From UMGS1491 sp944380925 (lineage in GTDB: Bacteria; Bacillota; Clostridia; Oscillospirales; Acutalibacteraceae): 64,000 nt of DNA. Location of the stretch: contig CALWJD010000001.1 in assembly GCA_944380925.1 (NCBI GenBank), positions 62,001-126,000 of the forward strand, read 5' to 3'. The position numbers were made by a program, and so were the translations under genes. Position 1 is the first letter of the stretch, and each line of letters begins with the position of its first letter. The notes under the pieces were generated by a model. It saw nothing but the letters and a program-made list of their open reading frames with translations, searched no databases and had not been told where the DNA came from. This document shows, in pieces, positions 36,613 through 46,426 of the stretch.

Positions 36613-37914
36613 TCAACTAAGGTTCACGTTGACTCTATACTCTCCGGAAACCCATACGTCTTTTAATTCTTTTACGTAGACATTAATAGGCGTTTCCATC
36701 GAAGAACTAAAATCTTTTTTATCACTAAAATCTATTTCGGCAACTATATCGGAAGGCTTGATATAATTTATAACTCTTGCCGGAGCCAAAACCGTAACAT
36801 TTATACTTCCGTTATAAACGTTTGCCGTCTTGCCTTCAGGCACGCCTTTATATTCAAACTGATTTATGGTTATTACTTTTTCCCTAAACGGATACATATT
36901 TATGAAAAGATCCGCTTCATAAACATTATTTAAACTTCTGCATCCTTGCGGTAAATTAATTGGCAATTTAAACCTACAACTTTGCATATTTACCGACCTA
37001 AAATCAACTTCTTCCAAAGTAATATTCTTCATGGTCGATATTACATCCTCAGGTCCCGCAATTTCCAGCTTAGAAGGCGTAATCTTAATCGCATCTTTAT
37101 ACGTATGGTTAAAGTCTATCTCCGAAGGCAGATTAGAAAATTTAGGTACTATCGAAAATTCTTTTTTCATCAAAACAGGTATATTTACATCTACTTCATT
37201 TGCGCTGCACTTAATAGTTTCGCTGGTTATAACTTTATCATAAGCATCATACATAACAATCGGGAGCTTAAAGTTAAGGGGAGTGCTGACTTCTCCCGGT
37301 ATATTACTTGCAACTTTTACTTTCTTAATTTTTGAAATTTCAGTTTCAGGGCCGGAAAGAGTTACTTTTGGCGAAGAAAGCGTTGTGGCTCCCACAAAAT
37401 ATCCTGCCTTGGGATTAAAATTAATCTCCGATTCAACATTAAATTCGGTTTCCCTATATCTATCCACCATTACAGTTATAACCGAGGGCTTAACGCCACC
37501 GACTATTTCATAATCTTGCAAAACTCCAACTTTTTTGGCAGACAGTTCAAGCGTATAATTTCCCGGAGACATGATAGACATAGCGGACTGAGTAGCCGAA
37601 ACCTGTATATTATCTTTCGTAACTTGCCCAACCACAAATCGATTGCCTTTTACCTCAACCCTTGCAGTAATATTTTGTGCACCGAAAACTTGCAGGCCAT
37701 CTTGAACCGCATTTTCTGAAAGCTGAATATCAACCGGTATATCACCAATCACAACCGGAACACTCTCGCTCCCATTGGACGCAACACAAACCCAAATTAT
37801 AAAAGAAAGCAAAACTGAAAACACGGCAACAAATTTATTGCTATAAAAAAGTTTACCGATTTTTATATTTTTTATTCTTTTTCTTATCCTGTTTAAAAAT
37901 TCAAATTTAATCAT
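36613..37914 (-). CDS. cdaR: YbbR-domain regulator of diadenylate cyclase
   Basis: CdaR sits outside the membrane and modulates CdaA, the c-di-AMP synthase. The 433-residue protein has one N-terminal membrane segment (FVAVFSVLLSFIIWVCVAS) and several YbbR repeats in a row, each with a strand pattern such as VPVVIGDIPVDIQLSENAVQ and ATTLSSPKVTLSGPETEI. ATG 37914 overlaps the end of cdaA by eight bases. In many Firmicutes glmM follows; here nusB does. Confidence 0.9.
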   Translation of the reverse strand: MIKFEFLNRIRKRIKNIKIGKLFYSNKFVAVFSVLLSFIIWVCVASNGSESVPVVIGDIPVDIQLSENAVQDGLQVFGAQNITARVEVKGNRFVVGQVTKDNIQVSATQSAMSIMSPGNYTLELSAKKVGVLQDYEIVGGVKPSVITVMVDRYRETEFNVESEINFNPKAGYFVGATTLSSPKVTLSGPETEISKIKKVKVASNIPGEVSTPLNFKLPIVMYDAYDKVITSETIKCSANEVDVNIPVLMKKEFSIVPKFSNLPSEIDFNHTYKDAIKITPSKLEIAGPEDVISTMKNITLEEVDFRSVNMQSCRFKLPINLPQGCRSLNNVYEADLFINMYPFREKVITINQFEYKGVPEGKTANVYNGSINVTVLAPARVINYIKPSDIVAEIDFSDKKDFSSSMETPINVYVKELKDVWVSGEYRVNVNLS

Positions 37915-38776
37915 GTTTAAGTACCTTCCTGAAAGAAGATAATATATTTTTATGGTCTTCCCTATTTGAAGTATTTAGTAGCAACTCCTCCAAAGTTTTA
38001 CGAAAAACGCTCAAATCCTCATAAACTTGAAGTCCACCATTTACTGCAATGGAAATGTTTCCTGTTTCCTCTGAAACAACAACTGCCACCGCATCGGAAT
38101 TTTCGCTTATTCCCACCGCTGCGCGATGTCTGGTACCTAAACTTCTGCTAAGTCTTTGGCTCTTTGTAAGCGGAAGTATACAACCACCCGCATGCAAAAC
38201 ACCATCTCTTATAATTAAAGCACCGTCATGCAAAGGTGATTTATTGAAAAATATGTTACAGACCAGCGGAACCGACGGCTTAGCTTTTAAAACAGTTCCG
38301 GTTGATATAACGTCGCCAAGCTTGGTCTTTCTTTCAAAAACTATCAAGGCTCCCATTTTTTCATCACTTAAGGAAAGAACAGAATCGGAAATAACATTTA
38401 TAAGTTCCTTGCATTTCACATCGTACGGATCTTTATTTTTCTTAAAATACCACCGATTTTCAAATCCGTTTCTTCCAAGCTGCTCCAAAGCACGTCTGAG
38501 CTCAGGCTGAAACACTATAAGAAGCGCAAAAATACTAAACTGAAAGAAATTATTAAAAATATTAATTAGCATTCTTAAATTAAATTGGCACGCAAAAGCA
38601 TACGCCAAAAGAACAATTAAAATTCCCTTCACGAGCTGCCCTGCACGAGATTCACGCACAAGCTTTATCAAATGGTAGATCAAAAACGAGACTACCGCTA
38701 TATCTAAAACATCGTAAAAACTAAACGTTCTTATCAAACTTTTAAAAGCATCAAAAGTTCCCATAAAATAATCCAT
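37907..38776 (-). CDS. cdaA: Diadenylate cyclase CdaA
   Basis: A membrane-bound enzyme that joins two ATP into c-di-AMP. It has three N-terminal membrane segments and then the DAC domain with the DGA motif (SPLHDGALIIRDGVLHAGG) and the RHR motif (SLGTRHRAAVGISE), both needed for catalysis. About 289 residues. ATG 38776 is chosen because GGGTGT lies just before it; GTG 38788 in the same frame overlaps that site. It starts the minus-strand operon down to dxs. Confidence 0.95.
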   Translation of the reverse strand: MDYFMGTFDAFKSLIRTFSFYDVLDIAVVSFLIYHLIKLVRESRAGQLVKGILIVLLAYAFACQFNLRMLINIFNNFFQFSIFALLIVFQPELRRALEQLGRNGFENRWYFKKNKDPYDVKCKELINVISDSVLSLSDEKMGALIVFERKTKLGDVISTGTVLKAKPSVPLVCNIFFNKSPLHDGALIIRDGVLHAGGCILPLTKSQRLSRSLGTRHRAAVGISENSDAVAVVVSEETGNISIAVNGGLQVYEDLSVFRKTLEELLLNTSNREDHKNILSSFRKVLKHD

Positions 38777-38914
38777 TTTTACACCCACAAAATCAATATA
38801 AAAACAAGTATTAACCTATTTTCATAAGTACCAAAAGAAACCAACAAAAATAAAAGTTAATACTTTAATTTTACCATATTTAATTTTAGTTGCAAGTAAA
38901 ACGGATAAACCATA

Positions 38915-40063
38915 CTACATTTTGGGATTTATTGTTTTTATAACTTCAATCAATTTATCAATTTCGGCTTTTTTATTAAAAACAGATGGGCTTACTCTCA
39001 CCACTCCGGTCTTTGCGCTCCCTGCAAATTCATGCGCTTTTGGAGCACACTGAAGGCCAGTTCTTACCTCTATCCCGTTTTTATCCAAAATTTTTCCTAC
39101 TTCATCGCTTACATACCCTGCTATGTTAAAACTAAGCAGTGGCACAAAATAACGACTACCCGGCCTTGGCATATATAGTTTAACGCCCTTGATTTTTTTT
39201 AAATTATCATAAAGCCGCAAAATAAGTTCGTTTTCGTGCATGGCAATATTATTTATTCCCCTGGACATAACAAATTCCATTCCCGCACAAAGCCCTGATA
39301 TTCCCCATATATTGGGAGTACCGCTTTCAAATTTTTGCGGCATGATTTTCGGCTGACATAGTATCATTGAATCAGTTCCTGTTCCGCCCTCAATAATTGT
39401 ATCAAGCATATCAGCTTTTTTGGTTATCAACATACCCGTTCCCATTGGTCCGTAAAGCCCTTTATGCCCCGCCAAACATAAAAAATCTATATAGGAGTTT
39501 TTCAGGTTAATCGGAACCAATCCACCGGACTGAGCAGCATCAACTAAAATGGGTATTTTATAAATTTTTGCAAGCGCAGCGATCCGCTCGATGGGCAACT
39601 TTATTCCCCAAACATTCGAGGCGTGCGTACAAACGATCAGCTTGGTTTTGGAATTGATTGCTTTTCTGAAAGAATCAACCGTCATATCGTGATTAAGTGG
39701 ATACACCTGCGCAGACGTATAAGTAATTAAGCCGTCTTTTTTTAATTTATTTAGCGGACGCATAACCGCATTATGTTCAACGCAAGACGTTACCACGTGG
39801 TCGCCTTCCTTCAAAATCCCTTTTATTACCATATTTAAAGCGTGGGTGCAATTAAGAGTAAACACAACATTTTTGGAACTTTCTGCACCAAACATATTGG
39901 CCGCAACCTCTCGGCATCTTTCGAGCTCTCCGCCGGAAATTCGGGACATGGTGTGTCCGCTTCTTCCGGGATTTGCACCATATTTTTTAATAGCTTCCAA
40001 AATCGCTTTATTAACGGAAAACGGCTTAGGATATGTGGTTGCAGAATTATCAAAATATATCAC
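38915..40063 (-). CDS. Cysteine desulfurase family protein (class V aminotransferase)
   Basis: A PLP enzyme that removes sulfur from cysteine, or a related aminotransferase. It starts MIYFDNSATTYPKP, has the PLP lysine in CLAGHKGLYGPMG, the VDAAQSGG stretch before it, and the cysteine of the active loop in TGLQCAPKAHEF near the end. The 382-residue length and the EF2568-type pattern match a Firmicutes branch separate from IscS. Its gene is read before cdaA on the same strand, with a 126-base gap. Confidence 0.88.
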   Translation of the reverse strand: MIYFDNSATTYPKPFSVNKAILEAIKKYGANPGRSGHTMSRISGGELERCREVAANMFGAESSKNVVFTLNCTHALNMVIKGILKEGDHVVTSCVEHNAVMRPLNKLKKDGLITYTSAQVYPLNHDMTVDSFRKAINSKTKLIVCTHASNVWGIKLPIERIAALAKIYKIPILVDAAQSGGLVPINLKNSYIDFLCLAGHKGLYGPMGTGMLITKKADMLDTIIEGGTGTDSMILCQPKIMPQKFESGTPNIWGISGLCAGMEFVMSRGINNIAMHENELILRLYDNLKKIKGVKLYMPRPGSRYFVPLLSFNIAGYVSDEVGKILDKNGIEVRTGLQCAPKAHEFAGSAKTGVVRVSPSVFNKKAEIDKLIEVIKTINPKM

Positions 40064-40233
40064 ATTTTTACCTCCTATCTTTTAAAAGCAAATTTTTATC
40101 TACAATTTTCAGTGGCATTTCAAAAAATTTATCTTCCAATACATAGTATGAAAAAATGCGAAAAATTGATAAAACGTTATATCATATTAATTCATAAAAT
40201 AGCAAAAATCAAAATTACTCCTAAATTTATATA

Positions 40234-40272
40234 TTAAAAAGCTCCATCGATTAATCTCGATGAGGCTTTTTC
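40234..40272 (-). terminator. Terminator of the 87-residue protein gene
   Basis: On the minus strand, AAAAAGCC-TCATCGA pairs with TCGATGG-AGCTTTTT around a short loop, with T-rich flank. It is 50 bases beyond the stop at 40322. The rest of the 40.06-40.32 kb gap holds no clear gene. Confidence 0.75.
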
Positions 40273-40321
40273 ATTTAAGCATAAATTTTTGAATCAATCT
40301 TATACCGCCATATTTCTATCT

Positions 40322-40585
40322 TTACAATTTTTCAACAGACACACTACTACCCAAGAAAGTTTCCAATTCTTTTAAAAACGCATCAATCACCTCTTTTTTC
40401 TTGTTTCTCTCAGCATATAAGTAAACTTGCACAAATGGTCTAGACGGAACCGGAACAAAAACACCAATTAGGGCACGGCCACTCATATTCGCTATCTGTT
40501 TAGCTTCACCCTCACTATTAAGTGTGCACTGCTGGAATCCGTTACGCTTACTCAAAAAGCCAAAAAACTTAACTAAATCAAACAT
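40322..40585 (-). CDS. Hypothetical small protein
   Basis: I do not recognise this protein of 87 residues. It has no signal peptide; strands (ALIGVFVPVPSRPFVQVYLYAE) are followed by an amphipathic helix (VIDAFLKELETFLG), like a small alpha/beta domain. AAGGGTGG lies five bases before ATG 40585; GTG 40594 overlaps this site. It has its own terminator and stands alone. Confidence 0.6.
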   Translation of the reverse strand: MFDLVKFFGFLSKRNGFQQCTLNSEGEAKQIANMSGRALIGVFVPVPSRPFVQVYLYAERNKKKEVIDAFLKELETFLGSSVSVEKL

Positions 40586-40707
40586 AAAAACCACCCTTTC
40601 TAAATAAATTTTATGTAAAAACTTTTACACGATGCCTATATATATATTGTCAAGTGCTTTTTTAAAAATTTTATTTAAAATTAATATTATTTTTCAACCT
40701 ATAGCAT

Positions 40708-40737
40708 TAAAATGCCCGTATGCGTAAAGCACACGGG
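40708..40737 (-). terminator. Terminator of the beta-helix protein gene
   Basis: On the minus strand CCCGTGTGC, TTTAC and GCATACGGG (one G-T pair) are followed by CATTTTAA. It lies 40 bases beyond the stop at 40780. Confidence 0.7.
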
Positions 40738-40779
40738 ATTAATATTTTCAAGCTAATATTAGATATAACACACAACCAA

Positions 40780-42216
40780 CTAAATCACAATTATAATAAT
40801 TGTCGATGCAAGAAGCAAGTCAAGTAATGTGCTAAGATTTTCAAGATCGCCGGTATTCATAAATGAGTTTTCGCCTTGTTCATTATTTTCGGAATTCTCA
40901 TCTTCTGAATCACCATAGATAGTTCCGTGCTCATCTTCGTCCCCTTCCGACTCTCCGTGATCCGTTTCTCCGTGCTCTGTTTTTGTATAAATAACTGTAA
41001 CTGTTGAATCCGCATCCGGCGCAAGAAACACATTGTTTTCATCAACCGATATACCATTTCCGTTCTCACCCAAAACAGTTATGCTTGAAACTTCGCAATC
41101 AGTATCCGGATTGGGTTCTATATAAATCTTATCGTTTTTTAAAGTACGCAGTTTTAAAATATTGGAGTCTTCAGGGTCAACAATAGGTTCTTGACCATCG
41201 GGCTCAGTTTCTATAGTTGTTCCATCATCAAAAGTAGTTTTATGACGTACTACGTTAGTAGTACCATTTTCAACATCTTGACGCCAAGATACCTCTCTCC
41301 ATTTATAAACAGCTTTCATATTGGATTCTGGCCTAATTGGATCGTTTTCTATTTTTTCTCCATAACCATCTTTAACATAATCAGTTACATAGTGTGTATA
41401 TTTACCACCCGAAATAAAGGGTCCATTTACATAATCATTGATTTTTGCTGTTTCTGTTCCGCTTGAGTGAAACACGCCACCCGAAACGTCGTAATTAATC
41501 TTATCCGGCTCGTTATAAACCACAACATGCTCCGGATCGCTTTCATCCTCCATATGCCGCTGAACTAACGGAACGTATCCATAAAAGGTACCACCGCTTA
41601 TAGTTACTGTAATCGGCTGTAAGGTAGTATGCTGACAAACGGAAACTGCCGCTCCGTTGGTTGTTAATCCATTTTTGTTCACTATAAAATCATATTCTTC
41701 TTGGTTACCTGTAATGGTTCCTCCGGTAATAGTCAGCGTTCCGGCTCTTACCTCAACACCTGTTCGGCCGCCTTTAATAACTGTTGTTTCACCTAAAATA
41801 GTAGTCTCTCCGTTAACTTGCGGTGCATAAATACCGGCCGCAACGGACGAACTCAAAGTTCCACCTGTTATAGTAAATTTAGCATTTTCCCCTTCGTTTA
41901 CTCCACCTGCAGGCGTACCATTACCCGCCAAAGCATGACTATAAGCTAAAATGGTTCCGCCGGTAATTGTTACTTCTGTATCGTGGAATGCACCTATGCC
42001 TACTCCGCCCTTTTTTTGCTCTAAATCCGAATACAGCGCTTTTATTTTTCCCCCGTTAATTGTTGCGGAACAATATTTTACCAAATTTATAGCAGCTACA
42101 TTACCCTGAGCTTCAATTACCCCGCCATTAACCGTGAGCTTATGTTTTATATCGGTGCTGGTATCGTCTTTATGTCTGTCAATGTAAACAGTCGGGTATG
42201 TAGTTTCAGAAACCAC
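40780..42216 (-). CDS. Secreted beta-helix protein, C-terminal part after a frameshift
   Basis: This frame (478 residues from GTG 42216) continues the beta-helix that starts at 42740. Repeated units of the form VTITGGTILAYSHAL, FTITGGTLSSS and LTITGGTITGNQ are a clear right-handed parallel helix pattern, as in pectate-lyase-like surface proteins. It has no signal peptide of its own and no ribosome site. The C-terminal quarter has an extended region, a very acidic Glu/Asp/His linker and the end MNTGDLENLSTLLDLLLAST plus IIIIVI. That end resembles an NTGD-type sortase sorting signal with a hydrophobic segment, but lacks the final basic residues. Confidence 0.65.
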   Translation of the reverse strand: MVSETTYPTVYIDRHKDDTSTDIKHKLTVNGGVIEAQGNVAAINLVKYCSATINGGKIKALYSDLEQKKGGVGIGAFHDTEVTITGGTILAYSHALAGNGTPAGGVNEGENAKFTITGGTLSSSVAAGIYAPQVNGETTILGETTVIKGGRTGVEVRAGTLTITGGTITGNQEEYDFIVNKNGLTTNGAAVSVCQHTTLQPITVTISGGTFYGYVPLVQRHMEDESDPEHVVVYNEPDKINYDVSGGVFHSSGTETAKINDYVNGPFISGGKYTHYVTDYVKDGYGEKIENDPIRPESNMKAVYKWREVSWRQDVENGTTNVVRHKTTFDDGTTIETEPDGQEPIVDPEDSNILKLRTLKNDKIYIEPNPDTDCEVSSITVLGENGNGISVDENNVFLAPDADSTVTVIYTKTEHGETDHGESEGDEDEHGTIYGDSEDENSENNEQGENSFMNTGDLENLSTLLDLLLASTIIIIVI

Positions 42217-42740
42217 ATGGCACCATTCATTACAAAATTCCCATAATCAATGACCGCCCCTATCTTAGCTCTAATCGTTCCCCCGTTCATAATAAGCGTA
42301 CCTTTAGGCTGTATATTCACCCCATATTGAGCAGGCGCCTCTATGGTACCTGATTCAACGGTTAAGATTGCCTCAGTAGTCTTGGACCCCAATTGAACCC
42401 TATATGATGTGCCGGTTCCGGTAATCTTTCCGCTTTCATTTCCAGAAGTATCTTTCAAAGTCACATCGGAAAAAACCACAAACATGTAGGCACCCGTATT
42501 TAAGGTATGACCATTAAGATCCAATGTTATATTTTGGTACGTCTTTAAATAATCAGTTAGAGTAATGTCCGCCCCTAATTTAACATTTTCGCCGGCGGCT
42601 ATGGCCGTATTCAATTGATCAAAAGTAGTTACTTCGGTAAATCCAGCAGGCCCATCCGCACGCACAACAAAACTTGCCACTATTGTGAACATAAAAGCTA
42701 TGATCATAACCAACTTATGCTTAAAAATCTTTTTCAACAT
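42147..42740 (-). CDS. Secreted beta-helix protein, N-terminal part ending in a frameshift
   Basis: The protein starts with a signal peptide (KHKLVMIIAFMFTIVASFVVRADG), then FTEVTTFDQLNTAIAAGENV and the first helix units (ITLTDYLKTYQNITLDLNGH, LTVESGTIEAP). The helix units stop at GNFVMNGA near 42220, after which this frame reads 20 unrelated residues to its stop at 42147. The units resume in another frame from 42216. A one-base loss (or two-base gain) near 42215-42222 explains both. The full gene would be 40780-42740. Whether the shift is in the genome or a sequencing error cannot be told here. Confidence 0.7.
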   Translation of the reverse strand: MLKKIFKHKLVMIIAFMFTIVASFVVRADGPAGFTEVTTFDQLNTAIAAGENVKLGADITLTDYLKTYQNITLDLNGHTLNTGAYMFVVFSDVTLKDTSGNESGKITGTGTSYRVQLGSKTTEAILTVESGTIEAPAQYGVNIQPKGTLIMNGGTIRAKIGAVIDYGNFVMNGAMWFLKLHTRLFTLTDIKTIPAPI

Positions 42741-42965
42741 ATTTTTTACCCTGCCTTTTTTCTAAATATTGATCTGAATGAATTTATTACTACCAGTAAT
42801 AAATAGACTATACAAACCTCCTTTGAATTAAAACTAATAAAATAAACTTTTATGTTTAAAAGATACACAAAGTTAAAGCAAATATTAAGTAATATTATAA
42901 AAACAAAATTGTTTGTTATATTAAAACAAAAATATTAATTAAATTTATTAACTATTTTTTGTTAT

Positions 42966-42991
42966 CAAAAAAGGTATGCAACAAGCATACC
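42966..42991 (-). terminator. Terminator of the metG-tatD-ispF unit
   Basis: On the minus strand GGTATGC, TTGTT and GCATACC are followed by six T. It lies just beyond the ispF stop. The AT-rich stretch from 42741 to 42965 holds no gene and includes the upstream region of the beta-helix gene. Confidence 0.85.
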
Positions 42992-43017
42992 CACCTTTTA
43001 AAAATCTAAATATTCAA

Positions 43018-43494
43018 TTATTTGGAAATTAAGCAAACCGCATGTGCCACAATACCCTTCAATTCACCGGTAAAACCAAGACCTTCTTCGGTTGTGGCTT
43101 TAACGCTTACTTGCTTTATGTTAATATCACAACAATTTGCTATATTTTTTCTCATATCAGTTAAAAACGGCGATAGCTTCGGACTTTGAGCAATAATGGT
43201 TGCATCTATGTTTTCGATTTTATAATCCTCATTTTGCAAAAGACTGCATACTTTTTTTAAAAACTTACAGCTATCTGCCCCACTATACTTATCATCAGTA
43301 TCGGGAAAAAGCTTGCCTATATCACCCAAAGCAGCAGCACCAAGCAAGGAATCCATAACCGCATGAAGCAAAACATCTGCATCGGAGTGCCCAAGCAACC
43401 CTAAATCGTAGGGAATCGTCACTCCGCCGAGTATTAAAGGTCTATCTTTTACCAGTTTATGAACATCATATCCATGTCCGACCCTAATAAACAT
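43018..43494 (-). CDS. ispF: 2-C-methyl-D-erythritol 2,4-cyclodiphosphate synthase
   Basis: A MEP-pathway enzyme that closes the cyclodiphosphate ring. The metal site residues are in GYDVHKL and LGHSDADVLLHAVMDSLLG; the end TTEEGLGFTGELKGIVAHA is also typical. At 158 residues the length is normal. It lies 20 bases after tatD and ends this minus-strand run with a terminator at 42966. Pathway partners are dxs (31921) and ispE (46632). Confidence 0.96.
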   Translation of the reverse strand: MFIRVGHGYDVHKLVKDRPLILGGVTIPYDLGLLGHSDADVLLHAVMDSLLGAAALGDIGKLFPDTDDKYSGADSCKFLKKVCSLLQNEDYKIENIDATIIAQSPKLSPFLTDMRKNIANCCDINIKQVSVKATTEEGLGFTGELKGIVAHAVCLISK

Positions 43495-43514
43495 AATAAA
43501 CTCCCCGCTCCCGG

Positions 43515-44282
43515 TTAAACGCCAAAAAGTTTTTTGGCATTATTTTTTGTAATCTCTAAAACGTCAGAAACATTAGCGCCTTTAATTTCCGCTACCCTTT
43601 GTGCCGTATACTTTATCATTGAAGAATCGCAGCGCTTGCCTCTAAATGGGGTTGGGGCCATATATGGAGCATCCGTTTCCAGTACCATAACATCAAGCGG
43701 CATTCCACGAACTACCTCCACAATAGTTTTTGCGTTTTTAAATGTTACAACACCGCCAATACCCAAAAACATTCCTAACCGTGCAACTTCATTCGCCATT
43801 TCCAAACTTCCGGAAAAACAGTGGACAATCCCCCGAGGGCGAAGATTTTTTAGTATTTCCATAGTATCGGCATGTGCTTCTCTATCGTGAACCAAAACGG
43901 GCAAACCGAGTTTATTTGCAAGTTTAATTTGGTTTATAAATACCTCTTTTTGCAGTTCCTTATTATCAGTTCTAAAGTGGTAATCAAGCCCTATTTCTCC
44001 CACAGCAACAACTTTTTGGTTTTCGGATATCAGGGTGCTTAGTTTTTCCAAATAGTTTTCATCAAGATTTTCAGAAACGTTTTCCGGATGAACACCTACT
44101 GCCGCATATATATATTCATACTTTTGGGATAATTCGATTGCTTTTAAAGAAGACTTAAGATCCGCTCCAGCGGTAACAACACCACAAACACCTTTATCCT
44201 GAAGACTTTGTAAAATTAAATCTCTATCCTCGTCAAACGCCTCATCATCATAGTGCGCGTGCGTCTCGAATATTTCATTCAC
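43515..44282 (-). CDS. TatD family hydrolase (putative metal-dependent DNase)
   Basis: A 255-residue TIM-barrel metal hydrolase. The metal ligands are in ETHAHYDDEAF, VAVGEIGLDYHF, LPVLVHDREAH, IVHCFSGS and VLETDAPYMAPTPFRGK. The start is GTG 44282 after GGGGTGA, eleven bases from the metG stop. metG-tatD is a conserved Firmicutes pair. The family is described as 3'-5' DNase or RNase; the precise role is uncertain. Confidence 0.92.
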   Translation of the reverse strand: MNEIFETHAHYDDEAFDEDRDLILQSLQDKGVCGVVTAGADLKSSLKAIELSQKYEYIYAAVGVHPENVSENLDENYLEKLSTLISENQKVVAVGEIGLDYHFRTDNKELQKEVFINQIKLANKLGLPVLVHDREAHADTMEILKNLRPRGIVHCFSGSLEMANEVARLGMFLGIGGVVTFKNAKTIVEVVRGMPLDVMVLETDAPYMAPTPFRGKRCDSSMIKYTAQRVAEIKGANVSDVLEITKNNAKKLFGV

Positions 44283-44293
44283 TTAAGTCACCC

Positions 44294-46252
44294 CTAATGA
44301 ATATCACTTCCGGCAGGAACATCATCAACAAAAATTACTTTAGGTTTTCCATCAGGACACGTGGCGGCTAAAATCATTCCGTGGCTTTCGACACCACAAA
44401 GTTTAGCGGGTTTCAAATTAGAAACCAAAATTATACTCTTTCCAATCATGTCCTCGGGAGTATAATACTGCGAAATCCCCGAAGCAACAGTTCTTTCGGC
44501 CTCGCCGTCATCTAATATAAGTTTTAATAGTTTTTTGGATTTTTTAACAGGTTCACAAGAGATAACCTTTGCAACTTTAAGCTTAATTTTTGCAAACTCG
44601 TCTATTCCAACTAGATTTACTTTTTCAGCCTCCTTATCCTCATCTTTTGCCGGCTTTTTGGAACTACTTGACGCAAGAATTTTTTCTAATTCCTTAATTT
44701 CTTTTTCTACATCTATTCTTGGGAAAAGCGCGGAAGATTTTGTAACTTTCACATTTTCAGGCAGCATTCCCCAACTATCAGCCATATCAAAAGTACAAAC
44801 CTTTGGGCTTGCCCCTATCTGTTTTTGAATTTCAAGCGAAGTTTCCGGCATCACAGGAGAAATAAAAATAGAAATTATCCTAAGAACCTCACAAAGGTTA
44901 TAAAGAACGGTTGCCAATCTATCATAATAGGCCTCATCCTTGCCGAGCTTCCAAGGCATGGTTTCATCGATATACTTATTGCACTTCGAGATGAGCAACC
45001 AAACGTCAGAAAGAGCGGATGCAAATCTAAAGTTATCCATTTTTAGTTCATAATCTTTTTTTAGATTAATTGCAAAACCAATAAGCTCATTATCTAAATT
45101 ACCCGGTCTTTGTTTAGAAGGAAGTGTTCCGCCAAAATATTTATTAACCATGGCAACGGTCCTTGAAAGCAGATTGCCAAGGTCGTTGGCCAAATCAAAA
45201 TTAATTCTTTTTATGAGTGCTTCATTGGTAAATAGGCCATCATCATTTAAAGAAAACTCTCTTATTAAAAAGTACCTAAGAGCATCCTTTCCGTACCTAT
45301 CACAAAGCATAACGGGGTCAACAAGATTTCCGCGGGATTTAGACATCTTCTGGCCATCACCAAATAAAATCCAACCATGCCCAAAAACTTGTTTTGGAAG
45401 CGGCAAATCAAGCGCCATTAAAATTGCAGGCCAAATTATAACGTGGAAGCGGAGAATCTCTTTCCCCACAAAATGAACGTCTGCCGGCCAATATTTTTTA
45501 AAATTCTCATCGTTATCCGAAAGATAACCCTGCGAAGTTATATAGTTTGTAAGCGCATCAAGCCAAACATACACAATATGGTCTTTATCAAAATCAACAG
45601 GAATTCCCCATTTAAAACTGGTTCTACTTACACATAAATCATTAAGGCCGCTCTTTATAAACTGAATCATTTCATTTTTTCTGGATTCAGGCTTTATAAA
45701 GCTAGGGTGAGTTTCGTAATACTTTAAAAGTTTATCTTGATATTCGGAAAGCTTGAAAAAGTACGCTTCTTCTTCGGTAAAACCCACTTCTCTGCCACAA
45801 TCAGGGCACTTACCATTCACGAGCTGAGCATCGGTAAAAAAGCTTTCGCAAGGAGTGCAATACCAACCTTTATATTTGCCTTTATAAATTTCACCGTTAT
45901 CAAAAAGTTTTTTAAATATCTTTTGGACCGTTAATTCATGATTTTTATCAGTTGTCCTTATATATTTATCGTAAGAAATACCAAGTATTTCCCAAAGTTT
46001 TTTAAAATCTTTAACTATCTCATCAACATAAGCTTTCGGTTCTTTACCCACTTTGGCAGCATTTAACTCTATTTTCTGCCCATGTTCATCTGTACCTGTT
46101 GTAAACATAACGTCATGGCCCTGCAAACGTTTATAGCGTGCAAAAACATCGGCAACTATGGTACTATAACTCGTACCCAAATGCGGCATGCCCGACGGAA
46201 AGTATATCGGCGTTGTTATATAACATTTTTCTCTTTTCTTATTTTCATTCAT
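44294..46252 (-). CDS. metG: Methionyl-tRNA synthetase
   Basis: Charges tRNA-Met. The 652-residue protein has YFPSGMPHLGTSYS (HIGH-like), a four-cysteine zinc knuckle (CTPCESFFTDAQLVNGKCPDC in outline: CTPC and CPDC), KMSKSRGNLVDP, and a C-terminal tRNA-binding domain (IKLKVAKVISCEPVKKSKKL through GVESHGMILAA) that makes the protein a dimer. Order and length are typical of Firmicutes MetG1. It begins the metG-tatD-ispF unit and diverges from the small Asn-rich gene. Confidence 0.96.
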   Translation of the reverse strand: MNENKKREKCYITTPIYFPSGMPHLGTSYSTIVADVFARYKRLQGHDVMFTTGTDEHGQKIELNAAKVGKEPKAYVDEIVKDFKKLWEILGISYDKYIRTTDKNHELTVQKIFKKLFDNGEIYKGKYKGWYCTPCESFFTDAQLVNGKCPDCGREVGFTEEEAYFFKLSEYQDKLLKYYETHPSFIKPESRKNEMIQFIKSGLNDLCVSRTSFKWGIPVDFDKDHIVYVWLDALTNYITSQGYLSDNDENFKKYWPADVHFVGKEILRFHVIIWPAILMALDLPLPKQVFGHGWILFGDGQKMSKSRGNLVDPVMLCDRYGKDALRYFLIREFSLNDDGLFTNEALIKRINFDLANDLGNLLSRTVAMVNKYFGGTLPSKQRPGNLDNELIGFAINLKKDYELKMDNFRFASALSDVWLLISKCNKYIDETMPWKLGKDEAYYDRLATVLYNLCEVLRIISIFISPVMPETSLEIQKQIGASPKVCTFDMADSWGMLPENVKVTKSSALFPRIDVEKEIKELEKILASSSSKKPAKDEDKEAEKVNLVGIDEFAKIKLKVAKVISCEPVKKSKKLLKLILDDGEAERTVASGISQYYTPEDMIGKSIILVSNLKPAKLCGVESHGMILAATCPDGKPKVIFVDDVPAGSDIH

Positions 46253-46426
46253 GGTAATAAAGCACTCCTTGTTATTAAAATTACATGTAAACCATTATAC
46301 CAGCAGATATTAAAAATATCTATATATAAACAAAATTGTTTTATCGGCAAAATTTATAATTTCCAATTATTTCAAAGTATAAACAAAAGCAGCACGCAAA
46401 TAATAACTTTCGTGGAGGTGATAAAA

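Noticed and set aside
46082..46426. An open frame upstream of and in phase with the tiny Asn-rich gene
   Set aside because: Most of it overlaps metG on the other strand and has no ribosome site; translation is much better explained from ATG 46427.
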